Assembly: GCF_001422365.1 (NCBI RefSeq) | Contig: NZ_LMMT01000038.1 | Location: forward strand, 201,979 to 265,978 | Origin: Pseudorhodoferax sp. Leaf265 | GTDB lineage: Bacteria; Pseudomonadota; Gammaproteobacteria; Burkholderiales; Burkholderiaceae_C | Length of the DNA stretch: 64,000 bases | Direction: 5' to 3' | Shown: positions 51,105 through 60,223 of the stretch, piece by piece | How positions within the stretch are numbered: position 1 is the first letter of the stretch | Layout of the letters: each line of letters starts with the position of its first letter | Notes under the pieces: generated by a model | The model's database searches: none | What the model saw: the letters and a program-made list of their open reading frames with translations, nothing else | What the model was told of the DNA's origin: nothing | Program-made: the position numbers and the translations under genes

Positions 51105-52271
51105 ATGACCTCTTCCGAGACCCTGCCCGTGGACGTGATCGACCAGGCCGTGCCACTGGCCGCAGGCGATGCGCTGCACGCGCTGCGCCGCCAGCGCCCC
51201 AAGATCGTCGACGCCACGCAGGGCAGCTATGCCGGCATGTTCGCGCCCACGGTGGCCGGCGTGTCCGTGGTCGAGCGCCTGCTGATCGCGCTGCATGCCT
51301 GCCACCTGAGCGGCGCCGCGACGCTGGCCGACCACTACCGCGCGCGGCTGCAGGCCGAAGGTGCGGATGCGGCGCTGGTGGCCGCAGCCGAGGGCAAAGG
51401 GACCGCAGCCGATGCCCGCGTGGCCACGCTGCTGGCCTTCACGGCCAAGCTCATCGTGCGTCCCATCGAGGGCGACCGCAGCGCTGTGCAGTCGCTGGCG
51501 GATGCCGGCCTGGCGCCGGCCGCCGTCGTGGCCGTGGGCCAGCTGATCGCCTTCCTGTCCTACCAGATCCGCGTGGTCGCGGGCCTGCAGGCGCTGGCCG
51601 CGGCCGGCGGCGAAGGCCCTGCGACGGCGCAGCCGCCCGAGGCGCGCGGCGGCAGCACCGTTGCGAGCCCGATCCGCATCCGCGGCTTCACCAACGAGGT
51701 GCTGGACTGGACGCCCTGGGCCGAGCCCGTGCGCCTGGAGGAAGCCACGCCCGAGCAGATGGCCGCGCTGCACGAGATGAGCCCCACGGCCAAGGACCAG
51801 GCCTACTTCCGCCTGCTGGCGCACCAGCCGGAGATGCTGCTGCAGCGCTCGATCGCCTTCAACGCCATCATGTTCGCGCCGGGCGGCATGCCGCGGGCCG
51901 AGCGCGAACTGGGCGCCACGGTGGAGTCGCGCCTGAACGGCTGCGTCTACTGCGCCTCGGTGCACGCCCAGCGCTTCGAGCAGCTGGCCAAGCGCAACGA
52001 CGTGATCGTGCAGCTGTTCGAAGACCCGGCCACGGCCGGCACCAGCGCGCGCGAGAAGGCCATCGTGCAGTTCTCGGCCAAGCATGGCCTGGCGCCGGCA
52101 GAAGTCGGAGCGGCCGACGTGCAGGCCCTGCGCGCGGCCGGCCTCACCGATGGCGAGACGCTGGACCTCGTGCACGCCGTGGCGCTGTTCGCCTGGGCCA
52201 ACCGGCTCATGCTGAACCTGGGCGAACCCATCCACCAAGACGGCACCCTGGCCGAGAAAGCACGCCTGTGA
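51105..52271 (+). CDS. Fused double carboxymuconolactone-decarboxylase/AhpD-like protein
   Basis: 388 residues with two CMD/AhpD-like halves joined by a Pro/Gly-rich linker near 185. The C-terminal half carries the peroxidase-type motif CVYCASVHAQRFEQ (CxxC with the following His); the N-terminal half (ALHACHLSGAATLADHYRARL) lacks the CxxC pair. The two parts look like the CMD-domain and peroxidase-domain proteins that are encoded separately in Agrobacterium-type clusters, here fused. AhpD-like proteins use lipoyl-linked thiols as electron donors, which fits the GcvH-like lipoyl protein encoded next (GTGA overlap). Confidence 0.8.
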   Translation: MTSSETLPVDVIDQAVPLAAGDALHALRRQRPKIVDATQGSYAGMFAPTVAGVSVVERLLIALHACHLSGAATLADHYRARLQAEGADAALVAAAEGKGTAADARVATLLAFTAKLIVRPIEGDRSAVQSLADAGLAPAAVVAVGQLIAFLSYQIRVVAGLQALAAAGGEGPATAQPPEARGGSTVASPIRIRGFTNEVLDWTPWAEPVRLEEATPEQMAALHEMSPTAKDQAYFRLLAHQPEMLLQRSIAFNAIMFAPGGMPRAERELGATVESRLNGCVYCASVHAQRFEQLAKRNDVIVQLFEDPATAGTSAREKAIVQFSAKHGLAPAEVGAADVQALRAAGLTDGETLDLVHAVALFAWANRLMLNLGEPIHQDGTLAEKARL

Positions 52272-52633
52272 TCCGCTACACCGCAGAGCATTTCTGGGTC
52301 CGTCTCGAGGAAGGCGGCACGGCCGTGGCCGGCATCACGCGCCATGCGCAAGACACGCTGGGCGACATCGTCGTGGTCGACGTGACGGCCAGTGGCCGGC
52401 AGGCCGAGAACACCGTCATCGGCGTGGTCGAATCGGTCAAGACCGCCTCGGACCTGCACATGCCGCTGGACGCCGAGATCACCGAGGTCAACGCCGCGCT
52501 GGCCGACAACCCGGCCCTGGTCAACGAAGACCCGATGGGCGCGGGCTGGATGCTGCGCCTGGCGCACGTGGACGAGGCCCGCTTCGCGACACTGCTGGAC
52601 GAAGCGGCCTACGACGCGTTCACAGGGGCCTGA
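52268..52633 (+). CDS. GcvH-like lipoyl-carrier protein
   Basis: 121 residues of the glycine cleavage H-protein family: HAQDTLGDIVVVDV, the lipoylation site ESVKTASDLHMPL with Lys in the expected place, and NEDPMGAGW near the end. It starts with a GTG overlapping the previous stop. No gcvT or gcvP is present, so it is an orphan H-like protein, perhaps a lipoyl carrier for the AhpD-like protein upstream. Its stop TGA abuts the amidase stop of the opposite strand (TGATCA). Confidence 0.85.
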   Translation: MIRYTAEHFWVRLEEGGTAVAGITRHAQDTLGDIVVVDVTASGRQAENTVIGVVESVKTASDLHMPLDAEITEVNAALADNPALVNEDPMGAGWMLRLAHVDEARFATLLDEAAYDAFTGA

Positions 52634-53968
52634 TCAGCCCAGCGCGGCTTCCACGGCCAGCGCCACGGCCGCGAGCCTGGCGTCGTCGCCGCGCACCGAC
52701 GACAGCATCAGCCCGGCCGGCAGCTCGCCCGCCTCGTGGCAGGGCAGGCTGAACGCGCAGCCGTCCAGGAAGTTGATCGCGAAGGTGTTGCGCAGCAGCA
52801 TGCCGTTGGCCTGGAAGAAGGCCTCGTCCGTGGCCAGCGATTCGATCGAAGGCGCGGCGATCGGCACCGTGGGGCACAGCAGCGCGTCGAAGCCCTGCAG
52901 CGCGCCCTCCATGCGCGCGATCCAGTCGGCGCGTCGGTGCTGCATGGTGATGTAGTCGGCCGCGCTCACGGTCATGCCCAGGTCGATGCGGGCGGCCACG
53001 CGGCTGTCGTAGTCGGCACGGTGTTCGGCGATGGTCGCGCGGTGCACGGCCGCGGCCTCGATCGGCGAGAAGCCGCCCGGCGCGTTGATCTGGGCGACCT
53101 CGGCCAGCTCTGCGAGTGTGATGTCCACGACCTGCGCGCCGGCTGCCGAGAGCTTGGACACGGCGCGCTGGAAGGCGCGTGCCGTGGGCCGGTCGATGCC
53201 GTCGAACATCAGCGTGCTCGGCACCGCCAGGCGCAGGCCCTGCAGCGGGCGCCGCCGCACCTGCGGCGGCGCATCGGCCAGTGCGGCATCGGCCACCAGG
53301 CAGTCTTCCACCGAGCGCGCCATGGCGCAGACCGTGTCCAGCGTCTGCGACAGCGGGAAGGCCCCCGTGCGTGGCGTGCGCGATTGCGTGCTCTTGAAGC
53401 CCACGATGCCGCACAGTGCGGCCGGGATGCGGATGGAGCCGCCCGTGTCCGAGCCCAGGCCGACGACGGCCAGGCCCAGCGCCACCGACACGGCCGCGCC
53501 CGAGGAGGAGCCGCCCGGGATGCGCGCGATGTCCGGGTCGGCCGGGTTGCGCGGCGTGCCGTGGTGCGGGTTGATGCCCACGCCCGAGAACGCGAACTCG
53601 GTCATGTTGGTCTTGCCGACGATGGCCGCGCCCTGCGCACGCAGGCGCTGCACGGCCACGCTGTCCTGCGCGGCGGGCGCGGCGCCGCGGCGCACGACCG
53701 AGCCGGCCATGGTGGTCTCGCCGGCCACGTCGTAGAGGTCCTTGATCGACACCGGCAGGCCGGCCAGCGGCGGCAGCTGCACGCCGGCCTTGCGCGCGGC
53801 ATCGGCATGGCGGGCGGCGGCCAGCGCGGCGTCGGTGTAGAGCCGGGTGAACACATGTTCGGCCGAGGGGAGCTTGGCACCCTCCAGCGCCTGCGTGACG
53901 ATGGCTTCGTGCGAGGCGTTGCCCGCGTCGAGCCGGGCGCGCATGGCGGCGATGACCGGCCGCGTCAC
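52634..53968 (-). CDS. Amidase-signature family hydrolase
   Basis: 444 residues with the Ser-cisSer-Lys triad of the amidase signature family: Lys in VSIKDLYDVAG, GGSSSGAAVSVALG for the serines, and GSDTGGSIRIPAALCG. Hydrolyses an amide or related C-N bond; the substrate is unknown. It starts with GTG overlapping the DUF2848 stop (GTGA) and is the last gene of a seven-gene minus-strand operon with a TRAP transporter, DUF2848, DUF1445 and cupin genes, indicating catabolism of an imported nitrogen compound. Confidence 0.9.
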   Translation of the reverse strand: MTRPVIAAMRARLDAGNASHEAIVTQALEGAKLPSAEHVFTRLYTDAALAAARHADAARKAGVQLPPLAGLPVSIKDLYDVAGETTMAGSVVRRGAAPAAQDSVAVQRLRAQGAAIVGKTNMTEFAFSGVGINPHHGTPRNPADPDIARIPGGSSSGAAVSVALGLAVVGLGSDTGGSIRIPAALCGIVGFKSTQSRTPRTGAFPLSQTLDTVCAMARSVEDCLVADAALADAPPQVRRRPLQGLRLAVPSTLMFDGIDRPTARAFQRAVSKLSAAGAQVVDITLAELAEVAQINAPGGFSPIEAAAVHRATIAEHRADYDSRVAARIDLGMTVSAADYITMQHRRADWIARMEGALQGFDALLCPTVPIAAPSIESLATDEAFFQANGMLLRNTFAINFLDGCAFSLPCHEAGELPAGLMLSSVRGDDARLAAVALAVEAALG

Positions 53969-54681
53969 GCAACGATCTCCAGCACGGAGACCGCATACCG
54001 GTGCACGATGCTGCGGTTCAGCCGCGGGTCGTGCAGCGTGATCTCCATCTCGGCGGCCGGGCGGATCGCCTCGCCCTTCGCGTTGGGCAGCGCGCCCAGG
54101 GTTCCACAGGTCATGATGCTTCCTTCATCGGGGACTGCATCGTAAATGCCATCGCGCAGGCCCGCGAGCGGGCGGATGGTGGCCAGGGTTCCCTTCTGGT
54201 AGTCGAGCCATTGCCCGTCCTCCAGGATGCGCGAGGACAGCTGCAGTTCGTCCTGGTAGGCCGCCACGTCGGACCATCGCCAGGCGGCCGTGGCGACGGG
54301 CTTGGCACACAGCTGCTTGGAGACGGCCACCGAGTAGGTCTCGACATGGCGGTCGGTGTGGTCCGAGCCCACGGTCAGCCACCACTCGCCATCCGCGAAG
54401 AACAGCGTGGGCTCGGCCTCGCCCGAGCTCTGCGCGCCCAGGGCTTCGATCTGCGCGGCCTGGGTCAGCAGCGCGGCTCCCATGCGGTAGTACAGCGGCA
54501 CGCTGGAGGGCGGCGGCACGCCCAGGGCCTGCAGCTCCTCGATGTGGTGCTGGATGGCGGCGGCGTTGCGGCCGGTCCAGCCGGCGACGATCAGGCGGCG
54601 CGGCACGAAGGGCAGCACGCGGGTGGAGCGCACGCCGTCGGCGGCCACGGATTCGCAGGCGAAATGGAGGGTGTTGGTCAT
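53965..54681 (-). CDS. DUF2848 family protein
   Basis: 238 residues: LIVAGWTGRNAAAIQHHIEELQALGVPPPSSVPLYYRMG at the N-terminal end and DGEWWLTVGSDHTDRHVETYSV in the middle match DUF2848, whose fold relates to fumarylacetoacetate hydrolases. The conserved D-H-T-D-R-x-V-E run may hold catalytic residues. Enzyme activity is not established. Overlaps the amidase start and follows the TRAP large permease gene. Confidence 0.75.
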   Translation of the reverse strand: MTNTLHFACESVAADGVRSTRVLPFVPRRLIVAGWTGRNAAAIQHHIEELQALGVPPPSSVPLYYRMGAALLTQAAQIEALGAQSSGEAEPTLFFADGEWWLTVGSDHTDRHVETYSVAVSKQLCAKPVATAAWRWSDVAAYQDELQLSSRILEDGQWLDYQKGTLATIRPLAGLRDGIYDAVPDEGSIMTCGTLGALPNAKGEAIRPAAEMEITLHDPRLNRSIVHRYAVSVLEIVA

Positions 54682-54698
54682 GGTGAGGAACGCAGGGT

Positions 54699-56093
54699 TT
54701 ACATCGCGACGCCGGGCAGCCAGAGCGCGATGGCCGGGAACACCATCAGCACGACGATGGCCAGCATGTAGACGAGCATGAAGGGCATGACGCCGGAGAA
54801 CACGTCGGTGATGGGCCCCGGCTGGCGCCGCATGCCCTGCAGCACGTACAGCACGGTGCCGTCGGGCGGGCTGATCATGGCGATCTCCACCAGCATGGTG
54901 ATGACCACGCCGAACCAGATCGGGTCGTAGCCCAGGGCCGTGACGACCGGGAACACCAGCGGGATCGTGGTGATGACCATGGCCATGCCTTCCATGAAGG
55001 TGCCCATGGCGATGTAGAAGCCGATGATCACCAGCATCACCACCCAGCCCGGGAACGGCAGCTCGGTCAGGAACTTGGCCAGCATCTGCGGGATGCCCAG
55101 CGACGACAGGATGTAGTTCAGGAAGTAGGCCCCGAACAGGATCAGCGCGATCATGGACGTGGTGCGCGCCGTGGCGTGCATCGACTCGGCCAGCATCTTC
55201 CATTGGAGCTTGCGGTCCACCAGCGCCAGCACCAGGCTGCCGGCCACGCCGAGTGCGGCCGACTCCGTGGGCGTGGCCCAGCCCGCATAGATGGTGCCCA
55301 GCACCAGCGCGATCAACAGTGCCGTGGGCACCAGGTCCGACAGGCTGGCGACGCGTTGGGCGGCCGTGGGCTTGGCGCCGCCGGCGTCGCCGTGCAGCTT
55401 GAGCTTCCAGCTGTAGTACAGGATCACCGCGATGAACAGCGCGATCACCAGGATGCTGGGGCCCACCGCGGCCAGGTACAGCGCGCCCACCGAGGTCTCG
55501 GTCAGCAGGCCATAGATGATGAAGGTGATGCCGGGCGGGATCAGGTTTCCGAGGGCGCCGCCGGCCGCCAGCGAGCCCAGCACCAGCTTGGGTGGGTAGT
55601 GGCTCTTCTCGAAGTAAGGCAGCGCCACCGAGCCCATGGTCGCGGCCGTGGCCACGCTGGAGCCGGCCACGGCCGAGAACACGCCGCAGGACACGATGTT
55701 GGTGTGCAGCAGCCCGCCGGGCAGCCGGCCCATCCAGACGTTCATCGCGCGGTACAGGCGCTCGGACAGGCCTGCGCGGAGCATGATCTCGCCCATCAGC
55801 AGGAACAGCGGCACCGAGACCAGCACGAAGTTGGTCGAGGGGTTCCAGATCATCTCGCCGATGAAGTTCCAGAACGGCCGGTCCGACAGGCCGAAGCCGG
55901 CCAAGAGCGACAGCAGCGCGAGCGCGGCGCCCACGTAGATGCCACCGGCGAAAAAGCCGATGAAGGCCGCCAGCACGCTGGCCAGCGCCCACCAGGGCAC
56001 GGCGGCCGCGGTCGAGGCGGGCACCTGCACGCCGAACAGCGAGGCGCCGCCGATGAGCAGGCCGATGGCGACGATGAAGACGATGGCGATCAT
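54699..56093 (-). CDS. TRAP transporter large permease (DctM)
   Basis: 464-residue polytopic membrane protein, about 12 helices; diagnostic segments AGSSVATAATMGSVALPYFEKSHYPPKLVLGSLAAGGALGNLIPPGITFIIYG and ATPTESAALGVAGSL. Transports an organic anion with sodium. Its ATG overlaps the upstream dctQ stop by 4 bases (ATGA). Unlike the first TRAP system at 17-20 kb there is no mini-ORF between the two permease genes. Confidence 0.93.
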   Translation of the reverse strand: MIAIVFIVAIGLLIGGASLFGVQVPASTAAAVPWWALASVLAAFIGFFAGGIYVGAALALLSLLAGFGLSDRPFWNFIGEMIWNPSTNFVLVSVPLFLLMGEIMLRAGLSERLYRAMNVWMGRLPGGLLHTNIVSCGVFSAVAGSSVATAATMGSVALPYFEKSHYPPKLVLGSLAAGGALGNLIPPGITFIIYGLLTETSVGALYLAAVGPSILVIALFIAVILYYSWKLKLHGDAGGAKPTAAQRVASLSDLVPTALLIALVLGTIYAGWATPTESAALGVAGSLVLALVDRKLQWKMLAESMHATARTTSMIALILFGAYFLNYILSSLGIPQMLAKFLTELPFPGWVVMLVIIGFYIAMGTFMEGMAMVITTIPLVFPVVTALGYDPIWFGVVITMLVEIAMISPPDGTVLYVLQGMRRQPGPITDVFSGVMPFMLVYMLAIVVLMVFPAIALWLPGVAM

Positions 56094-56719
56094 GCGGGCA
56101 CCTTGGCGGTGGTGTTCTTGTGGGGGGCGGAAGCGGAACCGTCCATGCCCTGCTGGGCCTCGGCCACCGCGTCCAGCGTCTCGGCCGCCTCGTCGATGTA
56201 GGTGCGTGCCATCAGCATGCGGTCCATGCCGTCGGCGTCACCACGGGCCAGTTGGCCCACGGCGCGCGCGGCCATGGCCAGCACCGCCAGCAGCAGCAAG
56301 GCCAGGCCCGCGGCCCACAGGCCCTGCGGAAGCACCAGCGGCGTGTGCAGCGCCGACAGGTCGGTGGAGCCGAAGTCGTACGAGTCCTTGGCCAGCGAGA
56401 ACGCGCCGTAGACGAAGAAGGCAGTGGCCACCAGCAGTGCGGCCAGCGAGGCCAGGTGCAGCCAGACGCGGACCTTGAGCGGGAGCTTTTGCACCAGCAC
56501 GTCGATGCGCACATGGCCGCGCTCGAACAGCGTGCCGGCCAGGCCCCAGCTCATGCCGACCGCCATCAGGTAGCCGGTCAGCTCGGCCGTGGCCTCTGAC
56601 GAGAAGCCCAGCAGCCGTCGGGCCACGATGTCGAAGCAGATCAGGGCGGTGATCAAGAGGTAGCACCAGCCGGCGACGGTCATCGCGCGGCGGCTCAGCC
56701 ATTCGAGCGCGCGGAACAT
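56090..56719 (-). CDS. TRAP transporter small permease (DctQ)
   Basis: 209 residues with four hydrophobic helices and the DctQ pattern MAVGMSWGLAGTLFERGHVRIDVLVQKLP. A soluble C-terminal tail (about 35 residues) follows the last helix. Encoded 5 bases after the binding protein and coupled to dctM. Confidence 0.9.
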   Translation of the reverse strand: MFRALEWLSRRAMTVAGWCYLLITALICFDIVARRLLGFSSEATAELTGYLMAVGMSWGLAGTLFERGHVRIDVLVQKLPLKVRVWLHLASLAALLVATAFFVYGAFSLAKDSYDFGSTDLSALHTPLVLPQGLWAAGLALLLLAVLAMAARAVGQLARGDADGMDRMLMARTYIDEAAETLDAVAEAQQGMDGSASAPHKNTTAKVPA

Positions 56720-56723
56720 GGTC

Positions 56724-57782
56724 TTACTTCGCCGCGCCGTACTTGATGCCCGTGATGGGCGCGATCACGTCGTTGTAGACGCCTTCGCAGCGGCCACCGC
56801 AACGCTTGATCCAGCCCGGCAACACCTCGCCGGCTAGGTGCTGTTGCAGCGAGGCGGCGACGTTGGCAGCGGGCTTCACTTCGGCCATGGGCTTCTTCAT
56901 GAGCGCGTGCATCTTGCAGCCCTCGGCGCGGCCGACGTTGCAGGCGATGCCGTCCTCGGTGGCTTCCACGCCCAGCGTCCACTGCGCTTCCTGCACTTCG
57001 GCGAAGGTCTTCTCGAACTGCGTGCGGATGGCCGGGTCGAGCTTGTTCCACCAGGAGAGGTTCACGAAGTAGCCGGCCGTGGACCAGGACACGGGCATGG
57101 TGTAGAGGTGCGTCGTGACTTCGGGCCACTTGACGCCGTTGCCCGAGCCAGAGCCCGTGATGCCGCAGTCCACGGTGCCGCGCTCCAGCGCCGTGTAGAC
57201 CTCGCCGAAGGCCAGCGAGACCGGCTGGCCGCCGTAGGACTTGATCAGGTCGGAGGCCGAGGGGCCGTTGGTGCGTACCTTGAGGCCCTTCAAGTCTTCC
57301 AGGCCCGTGATGGGCTTGCGGCAGAACAGCATCTGGCCCGAGAACGGGTAGGTGGCGACGAGCTTGATGCCCAGGCGTTCGAGTTCCTTGTTGGCCACCG
57401 GCACCATGGCGTCGGCCACCTTGCGGGCCTGCTTGATGTCGATGTTCATGCCGGCCAGGTCCACGCCGTCCAGCATCGGCACGTCGCCCGAGACCGTGGT
57501 CAGCGGGCCCGCCGCGATGTCGACCTGGCCCGAGCGCACCAGGCGCAGCACCTCGGGGCCGTTGACGTTGCGCTCGGGCCAGGACGACAGCGTGATCTCC
57601 ACGCGGCCGCCCGTGGCCTTGGCCATGCCGTCGCGCAGCATCGGCTGGTCGACCTTGGTGTACTGCGGCAGGTTGGGCGCGACCTGGGTGATGGCCTGCA
57701 CGGCGATCTTCGGTTGGGCCGCGGCCAGCGTGGCGGTCAGGGCGAGCGTGGCGGCGCAGAGAAGTTTGAACGGGGCTTGCAT
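56724..57782 (-). CDS. TRAP transporter substrate-binding protein (DctP family)
   Basis: 352 residues with signal peptide ending TLAAAQ and DctP-fold features: RVEITLSSWPERNVNGPEVLRLVRSGQVDIAAGPL, LEDLKGLKVRTNGPSASDLIKSYGGQPVSLAFGEVYTALERGTVDCGITGSGSGNG. Cysteines near the end (RCGGRC) may form a disulfide. AGGAGCGCCC lies before the ATG. Ligand unknown; the operon also encodes an amidase, so a carboxylate with an amide or lactam group is plausible. Confidence 0.9.
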   Translation of the reverse strand: MQAPFKLLCAATLALTATLAAAQPKIAVQAITQVAPNLPQYTKVDQPMLRDGMAKATGGRVEITLSSWPERNVNGPEVLRLVRSGQVDIAAGPLTTVSGDVPMLDGVDLAGMNIDIKQARKVADAMVPVANKELERLGIKLVATYPFSGQMLFCRKPITGLEDLKGLKVRTNGPSASDLIKSYGGQPVSLAFGEVYTALERGTVDCGITGSGSGNGVKWPEVTTHLYTMPVSWSTAGYFVNLSWWNKLDPAIRTQFEKTFAEVQEAQWTLGVEATEDGIACNVGRAEGCKMHALMKKPMAEVKPAANVAASLQQHLAGEVLPGWIKRCGGRCEGVYNDVIAPITGIKYGAAK

Positions 57783-57813
57783 GGGCGCTCCTTGGAAGAT
57801 GGGGACAGGGGGA

Positions 57814-58623
57814 TCAGAAACTGGCGATGCGGTGGTTCAGCAGGTCGGTCACGAGCATGCAGCCGGGCGCGTGCGTGATGCAGAAAGCGGGCCGGGCCGC
57901 CATCACCACGGATTGCGGTGTCACGCCGCAGGCCCAGAACACCGGCAACTCGTCGTCGGCCACGGCGACGGGGTCGCCGAAATCGGGGCGGGCCAGGTCG
58001 TCGATGCCGATCAGGGCCGGGTCGCCGATGTGGACGGGCGCACCGTGCACCTGCGGAAAGCGCGAGGTGACCTGCACGGCGCGGATGGCGTCAAGCGCTT
58101 TCATGGGGCGCATCGACACCACCAGCGGGCCGTGGAGCTGGCCGGCAGGCTGCGTCGGAAGGCTGGTGCGGTACATGGCCACGTTGCGGCCTTCGGCCAC
58201 GTGGCGCAGCGGCACGCCGGCCTCCAGCAGCGCCTCCTCGAACGAGAACGAGCAGCCGATCGCGAAGCCGACGAGGTCGTCCCGCCACAGCGCTGTGATG
58301 TCGTCCACCTCCTCCACGAGCACGCCGTCGTGCCAGATGCGGTAGCGCGGCAGGTCGCTGCGCAGGTCCAGGCCTTCGCCCAGCGTGGGCAGCAGCGGGT
58401 CGCCGGGTTCGCCCACTGCGAGCAGCGGGCAGGGCTTGGGGTTGCGTTGGCAAAAGCGCAGGAAGTCGTCGGCCTGTGCGCGCGGCAGGATGGCCAGGTT
58501 GGCCTGCACATGGCCAGGTGCCATGCCGGCGGTGTGGCCGTTGTAGGCGCCTGTGCGCATCAGCTGGCGCGCGGCGCGGCCGTCGGGGGCGCGGTGGGCG
58601 AGGTCGGAGCGGGGAGTGGCCAT
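57814..58623 (-). CDS. DUF1445 family protein (putative hydro-lyase / D-glutamate cyclase type)
   Basis: 269 residues of the DUF1445 (YcsI) family: [54 protein letters not shown], and the C-terminal [32 protein letters not shown]. Members are annotated as putative hydro-lyases; a mammalian relative is a D-glutamate cyclase. Start at 58623 is taken because upstream residues are Arg-rich and unlike the family. It follows the cupin gene by one base and precedes the TRAP genes. Confidence 0.85.
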   Translation of the reverse strand: MATPRSDLAHRAPDGRAARQLMRTGAYNGHTAGMAPGHVQANLAILPRAQADDFLRFCQRNPKPCPLLAVGEPGDPLLPTLGEGLDLRSDLPRYRIWHDGVLVEEVDDITALWRDDLVGFAIGCSFSFEEALLEAGVPLRHVAEGRNVAMYRTSLPTQPAGQLHGPLVVSMRPMKALDAIRAVQVTSRFPQVHGAPVHIGDPALIGIDDLARPDFGDPVAVADDELPVFWACGVTPQSVVMAARPAFCITHAPGCMLVTDLLNHRIASF

Positions 58624-58624
58624 G

Positions 58625-59017
58625 TCAGTAGTAGCTGATTTCGAACAGCACGCAACCCTTGCGTGTCGTGAAGGGCCCGTGCAGCGCGCCCGGCGGCCGG
58701 CAGGCGAAGGTGTAGGCGCCGAATGTCTCGCCGCCCTGGCCCTCGGCATCGCAGCCCACCACGAAGTCGCCCTCGACGATGAAGACCTCCTCGTGGAAGT
58801 CGTGCACGACCGGGCGGTCGATCAGCGCGCCGGCCGACCAGCGGGCCAGCCGCGTGCGCGAGCCGGTGCCGGTGGCGGGGTCGAGGTTGTCGGCCAGCAC
58901 GATCTCCTCGATGCGGCCGGCCGTGGCGGGAACGGGCTGCCAGGCCGCATCGCTGCGGTCGATGGCGAAGAACTCGCGGTGCAGTTTGGGCAGGGTGATT
59001 TGGCTGGGGGAGGGCAT
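58625..59017 (-). CDS. Cupin-domain protein
   Basis: 130 residues with the two cupin motifs: [21 protein letters not shown] and [20 protein letters not shown], giving metal-binding histidines and a glutamate. First gene of the minus-strand operon. Single-domain cupins of this size act as isomerases, dioxygenases or small-molecule binders; role here is unknown. The LysR gene upstream on the same strand is the probable regulator. Confidence 0.85.
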   Translation of the reverse strand: MPSPSQITLPKLHREFFAIDRSDAAWQPVPATAGRIEEIVLADNLDPATGTGSRTRLARWSAGALIDRPVVHDFHEEVFIVEGDFVVGCDAEGQGGETFGAYTFACRPPGALHGPFTTRKGCVLFEISYY

Positions 59018-59177
59018 GGGGGCGCAGTGTTGTCGTGCCCCCGACCCCGGTCAAACGGGAAATTCTTGTGCCGGTCCAACAGATTTGCTGATGGCACTGC
59101 GCTGGCGCAGGCAGCGCCCCAGGCTGGGGATCGGCATGCCCCGCCGGGGTGCGGAAAAGTCCCCGTGCCGGGCGGGT

Positions 59178-60095
59178 TCAGTTCGCGAGGATGTCCGGGC
59201 GGCTCGCCGCGACGAAGTCGTCGCTGGCCGATTGCGCCATCGCCACCAGCGCCTCGGCCATGGGCGAGGCCGGCTCCATGCGGAAGCTGGCGACCACCGG
59301 CAGCGGAATCGGCCGGGGTTCCACGTCGAGCAGCACCAGGCGGCCCTGTTCCAGGTCCTGCTGGATCGCGCCGATGGGCAGCAGCGCCGCGCCGAAGCCC
59401 GAACGGGCCATGTCCACCATGGCGCCCAGCGAGGAAAAGTAGCTCACGCGCAGGTTGGCCACACCGGCCGTGTTCTGCGCAATGTTGCGGTACACGCTGG
59501 ATTCGCGGTGGAACGAGATGATGGGGTGCTGCGCGATGTCGGCGAACGAGAGCTGCGTGCGTGTCGGAAAGCTCAGCGCCCGTGCCGGGCTGGCGGCCCA
59601 GCCCATTGCGAAGTTGGCCAGCCGCCGGTTGTCGATGAAGCCCTGCGTGATCTCTTCCGACAGGATGGCGCAGTCCAGCGTGCCACGCAGCAGTTCGTCG
59701 CGCAGCCTCGGGGTGATGTCGGAGATCAGCTCCAGCGTGGCATTGGGGTAGCGCTCGGCAAAGCGCGAGAGCAGCGCGGGCAGCCAGGTGTGCGCGATGG
59801 TCTCGATCACGCCGATGCGCAGCATGCCCGCGAAGGTCTCGGGCTGGCCCATGGCGGCCATCATGCGGGCCTGCAGCTCGATCATGCGCTCGGCATGCGG
59901 CATCAATTCGGTGCCGTGCCGGTTCAGCATCACGCCGCGGTGTTCGCGCTCGAACAGCCGCACGCCGAACTGCTCTTCCAGCGTGGCGATGCGGCTGGAG
60001 ATGCCGGCCTGCGTGGTGTGCAGCTTCTCGGCTGCGGCCTTGAAGCTGCCGAGCCTGGCCACCCAGACGAAGGCTTCGAGGAAACGCACGTTCAT
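59178..60095 (-). CDS. LysR-family regulator
   Basis: 305 residues: LysR winged helix (GSFKAAAEKLHTTQAGISSRIATLEEQFGVRLFERE) and a PBP2-type effector domain. It is encoded between the minus-strand cupin operon (downstream, same direction) and the divergent allophanate hydrolase gene, so it could control either or both. A 30-bp dyad in the divergent region is a candidate binding site. Confidence 0.92.
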   Translation of the reverse strand: MNVRFLEAFVWVARLGSFKAAAEKLHTTQAGISSRIATLEEQFGVRLFEREHRGVMLNRHGTELMPHAERMIELQARMMAAMGQPETFAGMLRIGVIETIAHTWLPALLSRFAERYPNATLELISDITPRLRDELLRGTLDCAILSEEITQGFIDNRRLANFAMGWAASPARALSFPTRTQLSFADIAQHPIISFHRESSVYRNIAQNTAGVANLRVSYFSSLGAMVDMARSGFGAALLPIGAIQQDLEQGRLVLLDVEPRPIPLPVVASFRMEPASPMAEALVAMAQSASDDFVAASRPDILAN

Positions 60096-60172
60096 GGCGG
60101 CGGTGTGGGCTGGGCGAAGGAGGGGTGGCCGAGCTTAGCGGATGCGCCACGCAGCGCGTTGGCACATCACTT

Positions 60173-60202
60173 GCATCTCATCATGTACACATGATTGGAT
60201 GC
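60173..60202. promoter_or_regulatory. Large dyad upstream of allophanate hydrolase gene
   Basis: A palindrome, ATCATGT-AC-ACATGAT, is extended by GCATC and GATGC arms two bases further out, a 30-bp site. It lies in the LysR-atzF divergent region. The TGTACA-like core also resembles GntR/FCD-type sites. It covers an upstream ATG, favouring the start at 60224. Confidence 0.6.
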
Positions 60203-60223
60203 CTCAAAGTGGTGCAACTCAAG

